From a virus, in the IMG/VR virus record IMGVR_UViG_3300021960_000683, positions 1 through 20,144 of that record: DNA of 20,144 bases; one strand, 5' to 3'. Position 1 is the first letter of the stretch, and each line of letters begins with the position of its first letter. This document shows positions 19,807 through 20,144 of the stretch, one piece after another. The translations under genes and the position numbers were made by a program. A model generated the notes under the pieces. The model was not told where the DNA came from. It did no database searches and saw only the letters and a program-made list of their open reading frames with translations.

Positions 19807-20144
19807 ATGGCAAATGCAGATGCAGCCTTTGGGTTTATCCCAGTTCGTCACATGAGCGGTAATGCACCTCGCACTAACCAATACACCATCACAAGTGGTC
19901 TTGCAGAAAACATCTTCACAGGTGATCTCTGCGTTCTCACAGCAGATGGGGTTGTTACGCCACATACGGCCACAGAAGCTAACAACATTGGTGTATTTGC
20001 GGGTGTGTCTTACACAGCAAGTGACGGTTCTTACGTCTATAGTGAATACTGGCCGTCAGGCACAGTAGCCACTGACATCATCGCATATGTATATGATTGT
20101 CCATATACTGTGTTTAAAGTTCAGTCTGCGGGTTCCCCTGCTCA
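19807..20144 (+). CDS. Major structural protein, 3' end outside window
   Basis: The first 112 codons are visible, with AAAAGGAG before the ATG; the end is cut by the window. MANADAAFGFIPVRHMSGNA, then IFTGDLCVLTADGV, GVFAGVSYT, EYWPSGTVATDIIAYVY and PYTVFKVQSAG are beta-rich. The order (ANADAAFGFxPVRHxSG, then NxFTGDxVxLT, GVFxGVxYTD, YWP) is one I recall from marine-phage head or capsid-decorating structural proteins. Its place after scaffold suggests a coat or coat-associated protein. Capsid or decoration cannot be separated from this fragment. Confidence 0.75.
   Translation, partial: MANADAAFGFIPVRHMSGNAPRTNQYTITSGLAENIFTGDLCVLTADGVVTPHTATEANNIGVFAGVSYTASDGSYVYSEYWPSGTVATDIIAYVYDCPYTVFKVQSAGSPA

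Noticed and set aside
1-20144. tRNA genes, CRISPR arrays, insertion sequences, integrase or attachment sites
   Set aside because: No cloverleaf-like segment, regularly spaced repeat array, transposase or recombinase motif was recognised by eye; a tRNAscan or repeat-finder run would be decisive.

Overview
This window is a stretch of a tailed double-stranded DNA bacteriophage (Caudoviricetes). Every convincing gene lies on the + strand, most neighbours overlap by 1 to 20 bases, and the order small terminase, large terminase, portal, virion proteins, co-chaperonin, scaffold is a phage packaging and head-assembly module. Several small proteins (the CYRKVKARY/WPSAYGSGALVKC protein, the RHNCDNPGPKTKARYWSC protein, the ITGADFKK protein) and the HlyC-like gene beside the portal are, from memory, typical of uncultured marine phages. 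The host is therefore probably a marine, perhaps alphaproteobacterial, bacterium. That is inference: no host gene, tRNA or integrase is visible. Tail type cannot be decided because tail genes are absent.

Region 1 (1-860) holds the end of an adenine-specific DNA methyltransferase, open at the window edge, and two very small genes. Region 2 (861-1212) is a non-coding, strongly AT-rich stretch with iteron-like 13-mer repeats, 8-mer direct repeats, a TA-alternating tract, two hairpins and a weak promoter-like site; it is a candidate origin or control region. Region 3 (1213-3177) is an overlapping operon of small accessory genes: three unknowns, an NrdR-like zinc ribbon, a MarR-type winged helix, a one-segment membrane protein and an HD-domain phosphohydrolase. 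It closes with a clear intrinsic terminator (3176-3204).

Region 4 (3244-8276) is packaging: TerS, TerL overlapping it by 116 bases, an 821-residue P22-like portal with a C-terminal coiled coil, a Pro/Gln-rich linker protein, and a HlyC/RTX-toxin-type acyltransferase homologue in which the catalytic His appears to be Tyr. Region 5 (8260-12407) has two large paralogous low-complexity proteins sharing a C-terminal domain and a LysM-type segment. Region 6 (12446-17855) is a run of small proteins, many extremely Lys/Arg-rich, interleaved with two larger proteins (381 and 519 aa) that carry motifs I associate with large phage polyvalent proteins, and a Gly-rich membrane-active-looking protein. Region 7 (17788-20144) is head assembly: a small helical protein, a phage GroES, a scaffolding protein, a conserved head-region protein and the start of a major structural protein cut by the window end.

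Working model: TerS/TerL pump DNA through the portal into a head built on the scaffold, with the phage GroES helping fold a coat protein through host GroEL. The genes between portal and GroES probably encode minor virion or internal proteins, some possibly delivered into the cell. The HlyC-like enzyme next to the large paralogous proteins raises the untested idea of lysine acylation of a virion protein.
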